This document shows positions 7,819 to 16,609 of a stretch of DNA of 64,000 nucleotides, one piece after another. The notes below the pieces were generated by a model that was not told the origin of the DNA, did not search any database, and saw nothing but the letters and a program-made list of their open reading frames with translations. Source of the stretch: an uncultured Lachnospiraceae bacterium (GTDB taxonomy: Bacteria; Bacillota; Clostridia; Lachnospirales; Lachnospiraceae); NCBI GenBank assembly GCA_946616835.1, contig CAMOJK010000002.1, positions 1-64,000 of the forward strand. The letters run 5' to 3'. Within the stretch, counting starts at the first letter, position 1. Each line of letters begins with the position of its first letter. The translations under genes and the position numbers were made by a program.

Positions 7819-9447
7819 ATGGGGAAAAGAATGAGTGAGGATGAACTCCTAAACAGCTTTGATGAAGCTCTGGAAAACGGGAGCATATTTGCAGTGTATC
7901 AGCCCCAGATAAACCATGCTACGGGGCGCATGATCGGTGCAGAGGCACTGATGCGCTGGAAGGATCCCGAATACGGGATGCAGTATCCGTCTGACTTTAT
8001 TCCGGTGCTTGAGGAGAACGACCTGATATACAGGGCGGACTTGAGAATCTTTGAGCTGGTATGCCTTCTTCAGAAAAAATGTCTTGAGGAAGCCATCATG
8101 CCGGTTCCAATTTCGTTCAATGTTTCCAGACATGATGTTTTTCATAAGGAATATGTGGATGAGCTGGAAAAGATAAGGCAGAGGATCGATGTACCGGTAC
8201 GTTTTCTCCGCGTAGAGATAACGGAGAGTTCCGCCATAGGCGGGCTGGATCTGATAGACAGTGTGCTGGCAAGGCTTCATTCGTATGGTTACGTAGTGGA
8301 GATGGATGATTTCGGAAGCGGCTATTCATCACTGAATATCCTGAAAGATCTGGAAGTGGATGTGATAAAGCTGGACATGAGCTTCTTAAGCGGTAAGATA
8401 GGCGGCCGCGGAGGCACTATAATCAGTTCAATGGTACAGATGGCGAAATGGCTGCATACACCGGTTATAGCTGAGGGTGTGGAGACCATGGAGCAGGCTG
8501 ATTATATGAAGAGCATCGGCTGCAATTATATCCAGGGTTATCTTTATTCCAAACCCGTGGAGACGGAGCTTTTCCTCGGGATGCTTCAGGAGCTTCAGCA
8601 TGAGCCGCTGAAAGCGTCAATGACCATGGTGGAATCAATGGAAAGCGGACGGTTCTGGAATCCGGATTCCATAGAAACCCTTATCTTCAGTAATTTCGTG
8701 GGTGGGGCAGCGGTATTCATATATAAGGAAAAGGATGAGGGCAAAGTCGAGATCCTGCGTGTAAATGATAAGTATCTTCAGGAAATGGGGATGAATCTTA
8801 CTGCCAAGGATTTCATCGCCTGCAATCCTTGGAACCATCATGAAAAATACAGCCGCATAACCTACGAGAATGCAATAAAGAAAGCTATTGAGACCGGCGA
8901 GGAACAGACCTGCGAGACATGGAGGACTTTCCATTCCAAGTGCTGTGGCGAGAGCAGGTTCTGCATCCGCAGCACTATCCGCATGATAGGACGGGCAAAT
9001 GATCAGGCTCTTATCTATGCCATGGTGCAGAATGTTACTAATGAAAAGCGGCGCTATGAGTCGCTGCTTCAGGGAGATAATCTGTTACGGAAGGCTTTTG
9101 ACCACGCAAATGTTTATGCGTGGGAGTACATTATTTCAAACAGGGAAATGCATCCATGTTTCCGCTGTATGAGGGATCTGGGACTTCCGGCTGTTGTGCC
9201 CAATTACCCGGAGCCTGTTATTGAGAGCGGTCTCTTCCCGGCTGACTATGCCGATATGTACCGCGACATGTTAGAACAGATACACAATGGTGTGGACAAG
9301 ATAGAGGCTGTCATTCCACTGACGATAAGCCGTGTTCCTTTCCACATAAGGTATACCACGGAGTTTGATGAGAATGGCAAGCCGCTCAAGGCTTACGGTT
9401 CTGCTACGCTGGTGGTGGATGGAGAAGCCGCTTCGAAGAAGTGGTAA
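7819..9447 (+). CDS. EAL-domain c-di-GMP phosphodiesterase with C-terminal PAS-like region
   Basis: A 542-residue soluble protein. Residues about 15-255 form an EAL domain with the catalytic signature EALMRW (42-47), the metal-ligand motifs SFN and EITES, DDFGSGYSSL (about 162-171), IKLD, EGVET and QGYLYSKP. All usual catalytic residues seem present, so it should hydrolyse c-di-GMP to pGpG. The C-terminal 280 residues lack a GGDEF domain and read like one or two PAS-type sensor modules (NDKYLQEMG, then a second YAWEYIISNREMH). GGGGGT precedes ATG 7819. Its position after flagellin and a MATE gene fits motility control by c-di-GMP. Confidence 0.88.
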   Translation: MGKRMSEDELLNSFDEALENGSIFAVYQPQINHATGRMIGAEALMRWKDPEYGMQYPSDFIPVLEENDLIYRADLRIFELVCLLQKKCLEEAIMPVPISFNVSRHDVFHKEYVDELEKIRQRIDVPVRFLRVEITESSAIGGLDLIDSVLARLHSYGYVVEMDDFGSGYSSLNILKDLEVDVIKLDMSFLSGKIGGRGGTIISSMVQMAKWLHTPVIAEGVETMEQADYMKSIGCNYIQGYLYSKPVETELFLGMLQELQHEPLKASMTMVESMESGRFWNPDSIETLIFSNFVGGAAVFIYKEKDEGKVEILRVNDKYLQEMGMNLTAKDFIACNPWNHHEKYSRITYENAIKKAIETGEEQTCETWRTFHSKCCGESRFCIRSTIRMIGRANDQALIYAMVQNVTNEKRRYESLLQGDNLLRKAFDHANVYAWEYIISNREMHPCFRCMRDLGLPAVVPNYPEPVIESGLFPADYADMYRDMLEQIHNGVDKIEAVIPLTISRVPFHIRYTTEFDENGKPLKAYGSATLVVDGEAASKKW

Positions 9448-9465
9448 AAATAACGGAAAAGCTAT

Positions 9466-9813
9466 ATGCACGAAATGAGCTATGTGGTCAGGGTAGTAAA
9501 TCTGGTCCTGAAAAAATGTGAAGAGGAAGATATAAAAAAGGTTGAAAGCCTTACTGTCCGGATAGGTCAGATGGTAGGCGTTGAGCCTTTTTATATGGAA
9601 AAGTATTATAAACAGGCAATTGCCGGTACTCTGCTTGAAGGTTCATCTATCAGGTGTGAGCTGATTCCGGTAAAGGTCAGATGTGACGGCTGTGGCAATG
9701 AGTACCACCCTGATGCAGGGAATGATTATCTGTGTCCGCAGTGCGGGAGCGGTGCCGCAAAGCTGTTGCAGGGAAGGGAGTTTGTCCTGGAGGAGATCAG
9801 GGCAAGCGTGTGA
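9466..9813 (+). CDS. hypA: hydrogenase nickel-incorporation protein HypA
   Basis: A 115-residue HypA/HybF metallochaperone that delivers nickel to [NiFe]-hydrogenase precursors, working with HypB. The N-terminal MHEMS provides the nickel-binding His2 and Glu3. A zinc site is formed by CDGCGNEY and CPQCGS (residues about 70-95). It is followed after 29 bases by hypB, forming an operon. No hydrogenase structural genes occur nearby, and hypC and hypD lie 30 kb away on the other strand. Confidence 0.95.
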   Translation: MHEMSYVVRVVNLVLKKCEEEDIKKVESLTVRIGQMVGVEPFYMEKYYKQAIAGTLLEGSSIRCELIPVKVRCDGCGNEYHPDAGNDYLCPQCGSGAAKLLQGREFVLEEIRASV

Positions 9814-9842
9814 ACTATAACCAAAAAAGAAGGGAGCAAAAA

Positions 9843-10505
9843 ATGTCAGAAGTACGTATAATCGATCTGAAAGCAAATGTTCTGGAGGATAACGAGGTCC
9901 TTGCTGCAAAGACCAGGGAGAGGCTTAAAAATGAAAACACTTTTCTTCTCAATCTGATGAGTGCGCCGGGATCCGGAAAGACCACTACACTTACGAGGCT
10001 TATTGAGACTCTGAAGGATGAAATGAAGATTGCTGTCATGGAGGCAGATATTGACTCCGATGTGGATACAAAGAGAATACTCGAAGCAGGAGCAGCATCT
10101 GTTCAGCTCCATACTGGCGGTATGTGTCATCTGGATGCTGATATGACATGCCAGGGACTGGATTCACTTCCTTCAAAGGATTATGACCTGGTAGTCCTTG
10201 AAAATGTGGGGAATCTGGTATGTCCTGCAGAATTTGACACAGGTTCGTCAAAGAATGCCATGATACTTTCAGTGCCCGAAGGTGATGACAAGCCACTTAA
10301 GTATCCGCTTATGTTCCAGGTAGCAGATGCTGTGATAATAAATAAGATTGATGTAATGCCTTATTTTGATTTTGATCTTGAGAAGGCTAAGAAGAATATA
10401 GAGATGCGTCATCCGGGCATTCCCGTATTTCCTATCTGTGCAAAAACAGGTGAGGGTGTAAAGGAATTAGCCGACTGGCTGCGTAGTGAGATGAAGAACG
10501 CTTAA
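9843..10505 (+). CDS. hypB: hydrogenase nickel-incorporation GTPase HypB
   Basis: A 220-residue SIMIBI GTPase that powers nickel insertion into [NiFe]-hydrogenase together with HypA. It has the P-loop SAPGSGKTT (about residues 41-49), GGMCHLDADM, and the strongly conserved ENVGNLVCPAEFD segment with the metal-site Cys. NKID is the guanine-specificity motif. The His-rich N-terminal nickel store found in some HypB proteins is absent. ATG 9843 follows AAGAAGGGAGC, a good ribosome binding site; an in-frame extension to 9732 overlaps hypA and is unlikely. Confidence 0.95.
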   Translation: MSEVRIIDLKANVLEDNEVLAAKTRERLKNENTFLLNLMSAPGSGKTTTLTRLIETLKDEMKIAVMEADIDSDVDTKRILEAGAASVQLHTGGMCHLDADMTCQGLDSLPSKDYDLVVLENVGNLVCPAEFDTGSSKNAMILSVPEGDDKPLKYPLMFQVADAVIINKIDVMPYFDFDLEKAKKNIEMRHPGIPVFPICAKTGEGVKELADWLRSEMKNA

Positions 10506-10522
10506 CTATATTATGAACATAT

Positions 10523-11308
10523 TTATTCTGCCTCGGTCACAAGTATAACGGTGCTGTTATCATCCGACCAGTTGTATGCCGTTTCCAGCAGGATTTTGTA
10601 GGCTTTATCCACAGGATATTTAAGCAGCTGTTCCAAAGCAGCGTCAATAAGGAGATCTGTGATTCCATCCGAACTGATAAGAATTGCATCTCCTTTTTTT
10701 ATCTCCGTTTCTTTGCCGATACGGATATAAAAATCACTGCTTCCCAGATAGGCGTTGAGGGTGTGCCATGCACCGGTGTCTCTGGCCTCATCTTCACGAA
10801 GCCATCCCATATCGATCCAGCGCTGGGCTTCCGTGTCATCATGTGACAGAAGTTCAATCTGTTTTTTTTCAGCGTGCCATAGATATACACGGCTGTCACC
10901 CAGCCAGAAGGGAATGAGCTTATCTTCATTTACAAGTGCGCCGGCACAGGTAGTACCGCAGCAGAGGAAATCGATGCCGCGTTCTTCAAGGAATTTTTCG
11001 ATCTGTTTGTTGACATCGGTACAGTATGAACTGAGGCTTTCGTCAAGCTCCTCTGCATTTTCACATTTTCTTATCTGGTATTCATGATCTTTAAAAGTTT
11101 TCGCCGCATAAAGAGATGCCACTTCGCCGTAGGCTTCACCCCCCATGCCGTCAAAGACTGCAACAGCAAAGGGGGCGTTGATATCTTCAGTCCCTTCACT
11201 GTGGTTACCGGAATCTTCATTGATCTTTCCGTTTACACAGAAATTATCCTGATTGCCTTCACGGCCGTTGCTTTTTTCGGTGAAATAATATATGCGGTAA
11301 TCTTTCAT
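10523..11308 (-). CDS. PP2C-type serine/threonine protein phosphatase
   Basis: A protein of about 261 residues with the PP2C/PPM motif set: GNQDNF, FDGMGGEAYG (metal-binding Asp-Gly), WLGDSRVYLW, SSDGITDLL and a final DDNSTVI. These place the metal-binding aspartates in the expected order, so an active metal-dependent phosphatase is likely. In Firmicutes such enzymes usually oppose a Hanks-type kinase, but no kinase gene is close. I choose the ATG at 11308 because it is preceded by CGGGGGTTGGT; a longer frame reaches 11341. It converges with hypB, whose stop lies 17 bases away. Confidence 0.88.
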   Translation of the reverse strand: MKDYRIYYFTEKSNGREGNQDNFCVNGKINEDSGNHSEGTEDINAPFAVAVFDGMGGEAYGEVASLYAAKTFKDHEYQIRKCENAEELDESLSSYCTDVNKQIEKFLEERGIDFLCCGTTCAGALVNEDKLIPFWLGDSRVYLWHAEKKQIELLSHDDTEAQRWIDMGWLREDEARDTGAWHTLNAYLGSSDFYIRIGKETEIKKGDAILISSDGITDLLIDAALEQLLKYPVDKAYKILLETAYNWSDDNSTVILVTEAE

Positions 11309-11498
11309 ACCAACCCCCGTTTGAAGAATCCCCATGTGCATCTTCGCGGAGCATCATAGTATGCCCTTGCTGTAATTATATCATATCACTGCCTGTGTCG
11401 GAGCGAATTCTGCTGATAATAAGGTACAATTGTGATATGCTAATAGGGATGTTTTTAATGGAAAATTACGGGAAATAAAAGCGGCAGAAAGGGAAATA

Positions 11499-12485
11499 AT
11501 GAAAATAATGAAACAGTTGAAGTTCACAGACATAATAAATAAGGAAAATATAATATCAGCTTTGCAGCTTACAATCGGAGCGGTCATTGCCGCATTTGCC
11601 GTAGAAGAATTTCTGGTGCCGAACCATATATTTGACGGCGGTGTAACCGGTATCAGTATGATACTGGAGCATTACCTTAAAGGGGTTCCCCTGGGACTGC
11701 TGATCGTGATCTTAAACCTCCCCTTTATGATATTCGGAATACTTAAGCTTGGAAAGAAGTTTATATTCAAGGCCATATACTCGATCATTATCTTTTCTGT
11801 AATGACTTCGGTCTTCGGAGGCTTTGCCAATGCTACAGGGGATGTCTTTCTGGCGACCATATACGGTGGCGTATTCTTAGGTGCCGGAGTGGGACTGGTT
11901 TTCAGGGGCGGCGGCTGCCTAGATGGTACGGAGGTTGTGGCCATATATATGAGCAGGAAGCTTTCGGTTTCGACTTCAAGCATAGTATTTGCCTTCAATG
12001 TAATAATCTATGCCACTGCCGGGATCGTGTTCGGTCTGGACAGGGGCATGTACTCACTGGTAATGTACTTTATTACCTCACAGGTTATCAATGTGGTTGA
12101 AAAGGGCCTGGACAATACAAAGTCAGTCATGATCATTACCAGCAGGGGTGATGAGATAGCCGAAAAGATCTTAAGTGAGCTGGGGCGCACGGTTACTTTC
12201 ATAAACGGAAAGGGTATGATCAGCAAGGATGAAAAAAGCATACTTTACTGCGTCATTACCCGTGGTGAGATATTTGAATTAAAAAAGATCATTCATTCAG
12301 TGCCCGGAAGCACCTTTACCACCATCTCCGAGGTTTCCGAGATAGTGGGCAATCATATCAAGTCCGAGAAAAATACGGATGATGAAGCAGATGAGAAAGA
12401 TAAGAATGCTAAAAATGATAAGGAAGATAAGGAGTTAGCGGAAACTTCAACTGAAAATCCTACGGAGGTAAAAGCTGAACCTTAA
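11499..12485 (+). CDS. YitT family membrane protein (DUF161 plus DUF2179)
   Basis: A 328-residue protein with about five or six transmembrane helices in the first 215 residues and the family hallmark GGVTGISMIL (about residues 47-56) and FRGGGCLDGTE (about 137-147). A cytosolic DUF2179 domain follows (MIITSRGDEIAEKILSELG, ending SEVSEIVGNHIK). The function of the YitT family is not settled. The last 45 residues are a charged, low-complexity tail rich in Asp, Glu and Lys. The start is preceded by GCGGCAGAAAGGG, a leader word shared with other genes here. Confidence 0.88.
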   Translation: MKIMKQLKFTDIINKENIISALQLTIGAVIAAFAVEEFLVPNHIFDGGVTGISMILEHYLKGVPLGLLIVILNLPFMIFGILKLGKKFIFKAIYSIIIFSVMTSVFGGFANATGDVFLATIYGGVFLGAGVGLVFRGGGCLDGTEVVAIYMSRKLSVSTSSIVFAFNVIIYATAGIVFGLDRGMYSLVMYFITSQVINVVEKGLDNTKSVMIITSRGDEIAEKILSELGRTVTFINGKGMISKDEKSILYCVITRGEIFELKKIIHSVPGSTFTTISEVSEIVGNHIKSEKNTDDEADEKDKNAKNDKEDKELAETSTENPTEVKAEP

Positions 12486-12568
12486 TATTATACCCATAAA
12501 ACCCTTCCCTTTGATCGTATCTTGAATATATGACAATAGAGGAAAGATGCTCGGCATGGAGGGTTATT

Positions 12569-13369
12569 ATGAAAAATAAGAGTATATCAAAACGTCTAGC
12601 AGCGGTTATAGCAGCGGCAATGCTGGGAGCCGCTCTGGCAGCAGGCTGTGGGAACAGCAATGCAGCAATACAGGTAGATACTGTGACTGAAACAGAAGCG
12701 TCGGAAGAAAATGGAGATACCGGTTCTGTGGATGATGCCACAGATGCTGACAGTAACGGTTCGGACAGCTCATCAGTGTCCGGAACGGGTACGCAGGATG
12801 AAAGTGATCCGGATTTTAACCATGGACATTCAATTTCCGAGACAGAATCGAGTGAAAGATCGCGGGAGATTATGCGTTCCTATGATGTAGTGATACATGA
12901 TTCCGCTGAAGCTTTGGAATATTTAGAGGGTTGTGTTCCGTCTGAAGGTACCGGATTCACATACGAGCTTACGGATACTTCGGATGATGATCCCGGAGCG
13001 TATATGTGGTATGAATTCTGTCTGTCATATGATGACACCGTTATTGATGGTACCGGTTTTACAGTCTTAGCCTTTACGGATGGAACTATAGTTGAGGGAT
13101 TTCCTGAGTTCCTGACCTATACTGCTGCTGATAAGTCTAATGCCCTGAGCGCTGAAGATGTCCTTCAGCTCTACATGGATGAAAGCGGAGACAACCGACA
13201 GTACATATATAAAGGTTCGGGGTATATACGCGCGGGAAGAAATGACAATGTTTTTCACTATGCATATACTTACCGCTATGATTGTGGTCACGTGCTCGAA
13301 AATATCACCCTTGTGCTTGATGCTGAAACAGGTGAGGTATTAGGCTATCGGCCTGATGCAATAGACTGA
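12569..13369 (+). CDS. secreted lipoprotein of unknown function
   Basis: A 266-residue protein with a lipoprotein signal peptide: positively charged start, hydrophobic stretch AAMLGAALAA and a Cys followed by Gly-Asn (lipobox LAAGC, Cys about 28). A linker of about 60 residues rich in Ser, Asp, Thr and Gly follows, then a compact domain from about residue 105. The end, LVLDAETGEVLGYRPDA, resembles the last strand of small PepSY-like domains, but I do not claim that family. ATG 12569 follows GGAGGG; the frame could be extended to 12530 without a ribosome binding site. Confidence 0.7.
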   Translation: MKNKSISKRLAAVIAAAMLGAALAAGCGNSNAAIQVDTVTETEASEENGDTGSVDDATDADSNGSDSSSVSGTGTQDESDPDFNHGHSISETESSERSREIMRSYDVVIHDSAEALEYLEGCVPSEGTGFTYELTDTSDDDPGAYMWYEFCLSYDDTVIDGTGFTVLAFTDGTIVEGFPEFLTYTAADKSNALSAEDVLQLYMDESGDNRQYIYKGSGYIRAGRNDNVFHYAYTYRYDCGHVLENITLVLDAETGEVLGYRPDAID

Positions 13370-13418
13370 TAAGTTTTCAATGGATTTTATACTGTCTATG
13401 ATGTATCATATAACATAG

Positions 13419-13463
13419 CTGTCCAGGACAGACGTTACCGTAAAAACGGTAAGAGCCTGGCAG
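13419..13463 (+). other. two-stem hairpin in the leader of the next gene
   Basis: CTG-T-CCAGG (13419-13427) pairs with CCTGG-CAG (13456-13463), enclosing a perfect hairpin TTACCGT-AAAA-ACGGTAA (13435-13452). No T run follows. It probably belongs to the 5' leader of the gene at 13526. Confidence 0.45.
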
Positions 13464-13525
13464 TTATCTTATGAGGTAGTGAGCGGTCCACTGTAATGGT
13501 GGAAGAAACAGCGAGGTTACATCAG

Positions 13526-14002
13526 ATGGCAGATAAGAAACAAAAATCATCCAGTGCGGACAAAGCAAAGGAGCACAGATATACCGGTATTATCCTGCTG
13601 GTGCTTAGCAGTGCGATGTTTATCCTGATGATAGTGGATATAATATTGCCTGCGAGATTACTGACATCGGGGATATTGGGATACATCATACTGAGCGCAG
13701 TCAGCATTCCACTGTTTATTCTCGGAATATATTCATTAAAGATTGCCGGTCAGTATGAGCTTGGTAAAAAGGCTGCGGCTAATATAGAGAAACGGCTGCT
13801 CGACTATGTTTCCGAAAATCTTACGGCTGAAAAAGTGGACTCCATGATAATCTTTGAAAAAGATGACGGTGATGAGATCAGGTTCTTCAAAAGGTCAGCA
13901 TGTATCAGAGCCCTTATCAACAGGCAGTTCATGAATCTGGACCAGCAGATGCTTGATACACTGGTGGATGAGAAAATTTACGATATGCTTTACGAGGAAT
14001 AA
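13526..14002 (+). CDS. small membrane protein of unknown function
   Basis: A protein of about 158 residues with a charged, Lys/Ser-rich N-terminus and two adjacent transmembrane helices (IILLVLSSAMFILMIVDII and YIILSAVSIPLFILGIYSL, about residues 22-75). A cytosolic domain of about 80 residues follows. I do not recognise the family. I choose ATG 13526 because GAGGT lies eight bases before it; the frame also contains an ATG at 13496 with no ribosome binding site. A strong terminator follows. Confidence 0.65.
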   Translation: MADKKQKSSSADKAKEHRYTGIILLVLSSAMFILMIVDIILPARLLTSGILGYIILSAVSIPLFILGIYSLKIAGQYELGKKAAANIEKRLLDYVSENLTAEKVDSMIIFEKDDGDEIRFFKRSACIRALINRQFMNLDQQMLDTLVDEKIYDMLYEE

Positions 14003-14037
14003 ATCTTTTAGATTTGCCTGTATGCCGCGTCGGATTT

Positions 14038-14073
14038 CCTCTCCTTATGATATTTCATAGGAGAGGTTTTTTT
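14038..14073 (+). terminator. strong rho-independent terminator
   Basis: CCTCTCCTTATGA (14038-14050) pairs with TCATAGGAGAGG (14055-14066) around the loop TATT, followed by seven Ts. Confidence 0.9.
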
Positions 14074-14074
14074 G

Positions 14075-14083
14075 TGCTATAAT
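14075..14083 (+). promoter_or_regulatory. extended -10 promoter TGCTATAAT
   Basis: TGCTATAAT directly follows the T run of the terminator. Transcription would start near 14090, giving a leader of about 180 nt to the lipoprotein gene at 14268. The end of that leader carries a small CCGCAC/GTGCGG hairpin just ahead of the ribosome binding site. Confidence 0.6.
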
Positions 14084-14267
14084 ACCACTTGCGATATTTA
14101 CAGTAACTACGGCGAGGCTTTCTTATGCAAATATCGGGAAAGCAGACAAACAAGCGAAATGGCTAAGTTAATTCGCTACAGTTTCTATGCGCAGGCGTTT
14201 GCGCTGATGTGCACTGAGAATATCCATAAAATGAGAGGGGCCGCACAAGTGCGGAAAGGTAGGAATT

Positions 14268-15287
14268 ATGAAAAAAAGAAAAATGTTATTATCTGCTATT
14301 ATGGCAACGGCTGTGTTGTCTTTCTCCGGCTGTGCCGCTACTGAAAGCCTGCAGAATGTAAGCACTGATGCAGAAGGAGAAGAGATTGTCGAAGAAGAAC
14401 CTGCTGCAGAAAAGAGTGATGGCGAAGCAAAAGAAGGATCGGATGATGAAGCTCTAAAGAGATCAGGCAGCGAAGGCATTCAGCCGGATGACGAGGTGAT
14501 ACCGGGAGACGCACAGTATTACAATGCAGACGGAACAGTGGAAGTAATAACGCACAGTCTGACAATGCCGGGAGAAGCAGGCGGAGAGATTGTTGATTTT
14601 GTTACAGCAAATTACTGTGAGATAGAGTTCGAGCCGGAATATGCTTCTGCTCATCCTGAACTGGTAAAGGCTGTCTCCGATGCTATGCTGAAAGAATCGG
14701 ATGTTAAAGCAGAAATGGCCGAGTACTATGAATACGCACAGGAAATGGTGGCTGATTCCGGAGATGATTTCTGGGGACTTCCTTATTGTGCTGAGTATGG
14801 CATAGAGGTGCTCAGATGGGATGATTCCATGTTTGTTTACCGTGTATCGACTTATGGATGGGCCGGCGGTGCGCACGGATTCGGGGCATCAACATATTAC
14901 AGCTTTGATGTGGCTACCGGAAAGCAGCTGGATATTTCCGATTTCATAGCGGATTCCGGTGAGCTGGGAGACAGGATAATGGATAAGCTTAAGAAAGAGT
15001 ATCCTGACAATGAGGAGATAGTAAATGGTGAGGAATATTTTTCTCCCCTTGAAACCATAAAGTCTGAGATAGAGGACAAGACTCTGGACTGTGCAGTATA
15101 CGGCGACGGACTCCATGTGGATTTTGACCAGTACGAGATAGCGAGCTATGCGGCAGGTGCTTTTGAAGTCACTCTGACAGCAGAGGATTACGGTGAGACG
15201 ATGAGGGATTTCTGCATGCCGGACGGTACGGGACCTCTTTCACAGATAGTATTCTATAACAATCTTGAGGTGGAAGTGATTGAATAG
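14268..15287 (+). CDS. lipoprotein with a DUF3298/RsiV-like domain
   Basis: A 339-residue lipoprotein: the signal peptide ends in a lipobox, LSFSGC (Cys 21), followed by an acidic linker rich in Glu. The second half resembles the DUF4163/DUF3298 pair found in RsiV-type and other extracytoplasmic proteins, with the tell-tale GAHGFGASTYYSFDVATGKQ (about residues 203-222) and LDISDFIAD. In RsiV this domain binds lysozyme; here the partner is unknown and there is no adjacent sigma factor. GAAAGGTAGG precedes the ATG. Its stop overlaps the TTG start of the next gene. Confidence 0.78.
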   Translation: MKKRKMLLSAIMATAVLSFSGCAATESLQNVSTDAEGEEIVEEEPAAEKSDGEAKEGSDDEALKRSGSEGIQPDDEVIPGDAQYYNADGTVEVITHSLTMPGEAGGEIVDFVTANYCEIEFEPEYASAHPELVKAVSDAMLKESDVKAEMAEYYEYAQEMVADSGDDFWGLPYCAEYGIEVLRWDDSMFVYRVSTYGWAGGAHGFGASTYYSFDVATGKQLDISDFIADSGELGDRIMDKLKKEYPDNEEIVNGEEYFSPLETIKSEIEDKTLDCAVYGDGLHVDFDQYEIASYAAGAFEVTLTAEDYGETMRDFCMPDGTGPLSQIVFYNNLEVEVIE

Positions 15288-16344
15288 GAATCACGCCATA
15301 GATCTATGGAAATTCGTATGTGCCCTGTGCCTGATACTTTATCATTTTAAGCAGGTACTGGGTTCGCATGTGGCTGACACATACTATGACCTGATAGCGT
15401 ATTTCAACCTGGTGGTTGAGTGGTTTTTCATGATATCGGGCTACATGGTATGTGTAAGCGACAATAAGTGGTTTAAGACCGCACCTTCGGACAAGCCTGA
15501 GGAAAAGCGGTTTCTTTACAGATTCAAGCGTCTGTATCCCATGTTTTTTATTGCTACCATTGCGGCTGCGGTGATCATGTATGTCTACAAATCCGTGACC
15601 GGTGTATGGTGGTGGGAAGAGGGGATGCAGCATGGCATCTTCAATCTGATCCTTTCCCTGACCTGCATGACATATACAGGTATTTTTTCACCTGATCCAA
15701 TAATTGGTATAAATTCACCCACATGGTTCATGGACGCGCTGATACTCTGCTATATGATCTACTATCTGATCAGGCTGATATCGCGGAAAAAGAACATAAG
15801 CCCCGTGTGGCTTTATGCATTCGTGATGTTTCTCGGTTTCTATGCCTGGTATCAGATGACACTTATTCCTTTTTTGAATAAAGATATGGGCCGCGGGTAT
15901 GCGGCATTTTTCCTGGGATGTTTCATACATGAGCTTGCAGGATATTTCAGTAAGAAGAAAATGCAGGTATTTACTATTGTGGCGGCAGCTGTATTTGTTC
16001 TGTTGAGGCTTTTGGGACATGCTGACGATATGTATTTTATAGTTGCCTATGTGGAAGGGGCGCTACTGCTGCTGCTCTTCACACAGTTTGATTTCCCGTC
16101 GAAGCTGATCGGGTTTATCCCGGGGACGGCTGCCATGGGCGGTGCCTCTTATGAAGTTTTTCTCTGGCACCTGCCGGTGATGAACCTGCTGGCTTTGGTC
16201 TGGCATTTAACAGGATACACGGAATATAAGTTGCCGGATTTTGCAATATATACAGTCTGTGTGCTGGCGGTGTCTTTCGGGATGTATTTCTTGGTGGAGA
16301 AAAAGCTATTGTCGGGGAAGAAAGCAAAAACTTCCTCCATGTAG
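15280..16344 (+). CDS. acyltransferase family 3 (OafA/YrhL-like) membrane protein
   Basis: A 354-residue integral membrane O-acyltransferase. The opening AIDLWKFVCALCLILYHF, with the catalytic His after an aromatic residue, is the standard start of family 3 acyltransferases, and about ten hydrophobic helices follow. Such enzymes add acetyl or other acyl groups to surface polysaccharides, peptidoglycan or lipids. Translation starts at TTG 15280, which overlaps the stop of the preceding gene and is preceded by GAGGTGG, so the two are translationally coupled. The last codons and stop (KTSSM, TAG) lie inside the left end of the palindromic element at 16327. Confidence 0.87.
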   Translation: MNRNHAIDLWKFVCALCLILYHFKQVLGSHVADTYYDLIAYFNLVVEWFFMISGYMVCVSDNKWFKTAPSDKPEEKRFLYRFKRLYPMFFIATIAAAVIMYVYKSVTGVWWWEEGMQHGIFNLILSLTCMTYTGIFSPDPIIGINSPTWFMDALILCYMIYYLIRLISRKKNISPVWLYAFVMFLGFYAWYQMTLIPFLNKDMGRGYAAFFLGCFIHELAGYFSKKKMQVFTIVAAAVFVLLRLLGHADDMYFIVAYVEGALLLLLFTQFDFPSKLIGFIPGTAAMGGASYEVFLWHLPVMNLLALVWHLTGYTEYKLPDFAIYTVCVLAVSFGMYFLVEKKLLSGKKAKTSSM

Positions 16345-16590
16345 TCTGTGGAAAAAGAACGACTACTCGCATTGCGCCGGAACCGATGCAACGCTTCGGG
16401 AAACTAATCGCAAACAGTCCGTAATTATCCGTCACATGCGAGCCGGCCAAAAATCATGCCGTCTCGCAAACCTGTAACGGATAATAACGGACTGTAAGCG
16501 CTGGATTTCCCCGAAGCTAAGAACGCATCGTGATTGTTCCGGTGCAATTGCGAGTGTCGTTCTAACTAGGTCTGTGAGTGGGAAGTTTAA
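16327..16590. repeat. 264-bp imperfect palindrome with AAAACTTCC/GGAAGTTT ends
   Basis: Nearly the whole segment folds on itself. GAACGAC (16357-16363) pairs with GTCGTTC (16556-16562), GCGCCGGAAC pairs with GTTCCGGTGC, CGATGC with GCATCG, GCTTCGGG with CCCGAAGC, and a 19-base arm at 16414-16432 pairs with 16477-16495 almost perfectly. The outer ends AAAACTTCC (16327-16335) and GTGGGAAGTTT (16578-16588) match the ends of the structured elements at 40.8 kb. No coding frame lies inside. It looks like a miniature inverted-repeat element inserted at the 3' end of the acyltransferase gene. Confidence 0.75.
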
Positions 16591-16609
16591 ATAAATAAGG
16601 AGTATTGCT

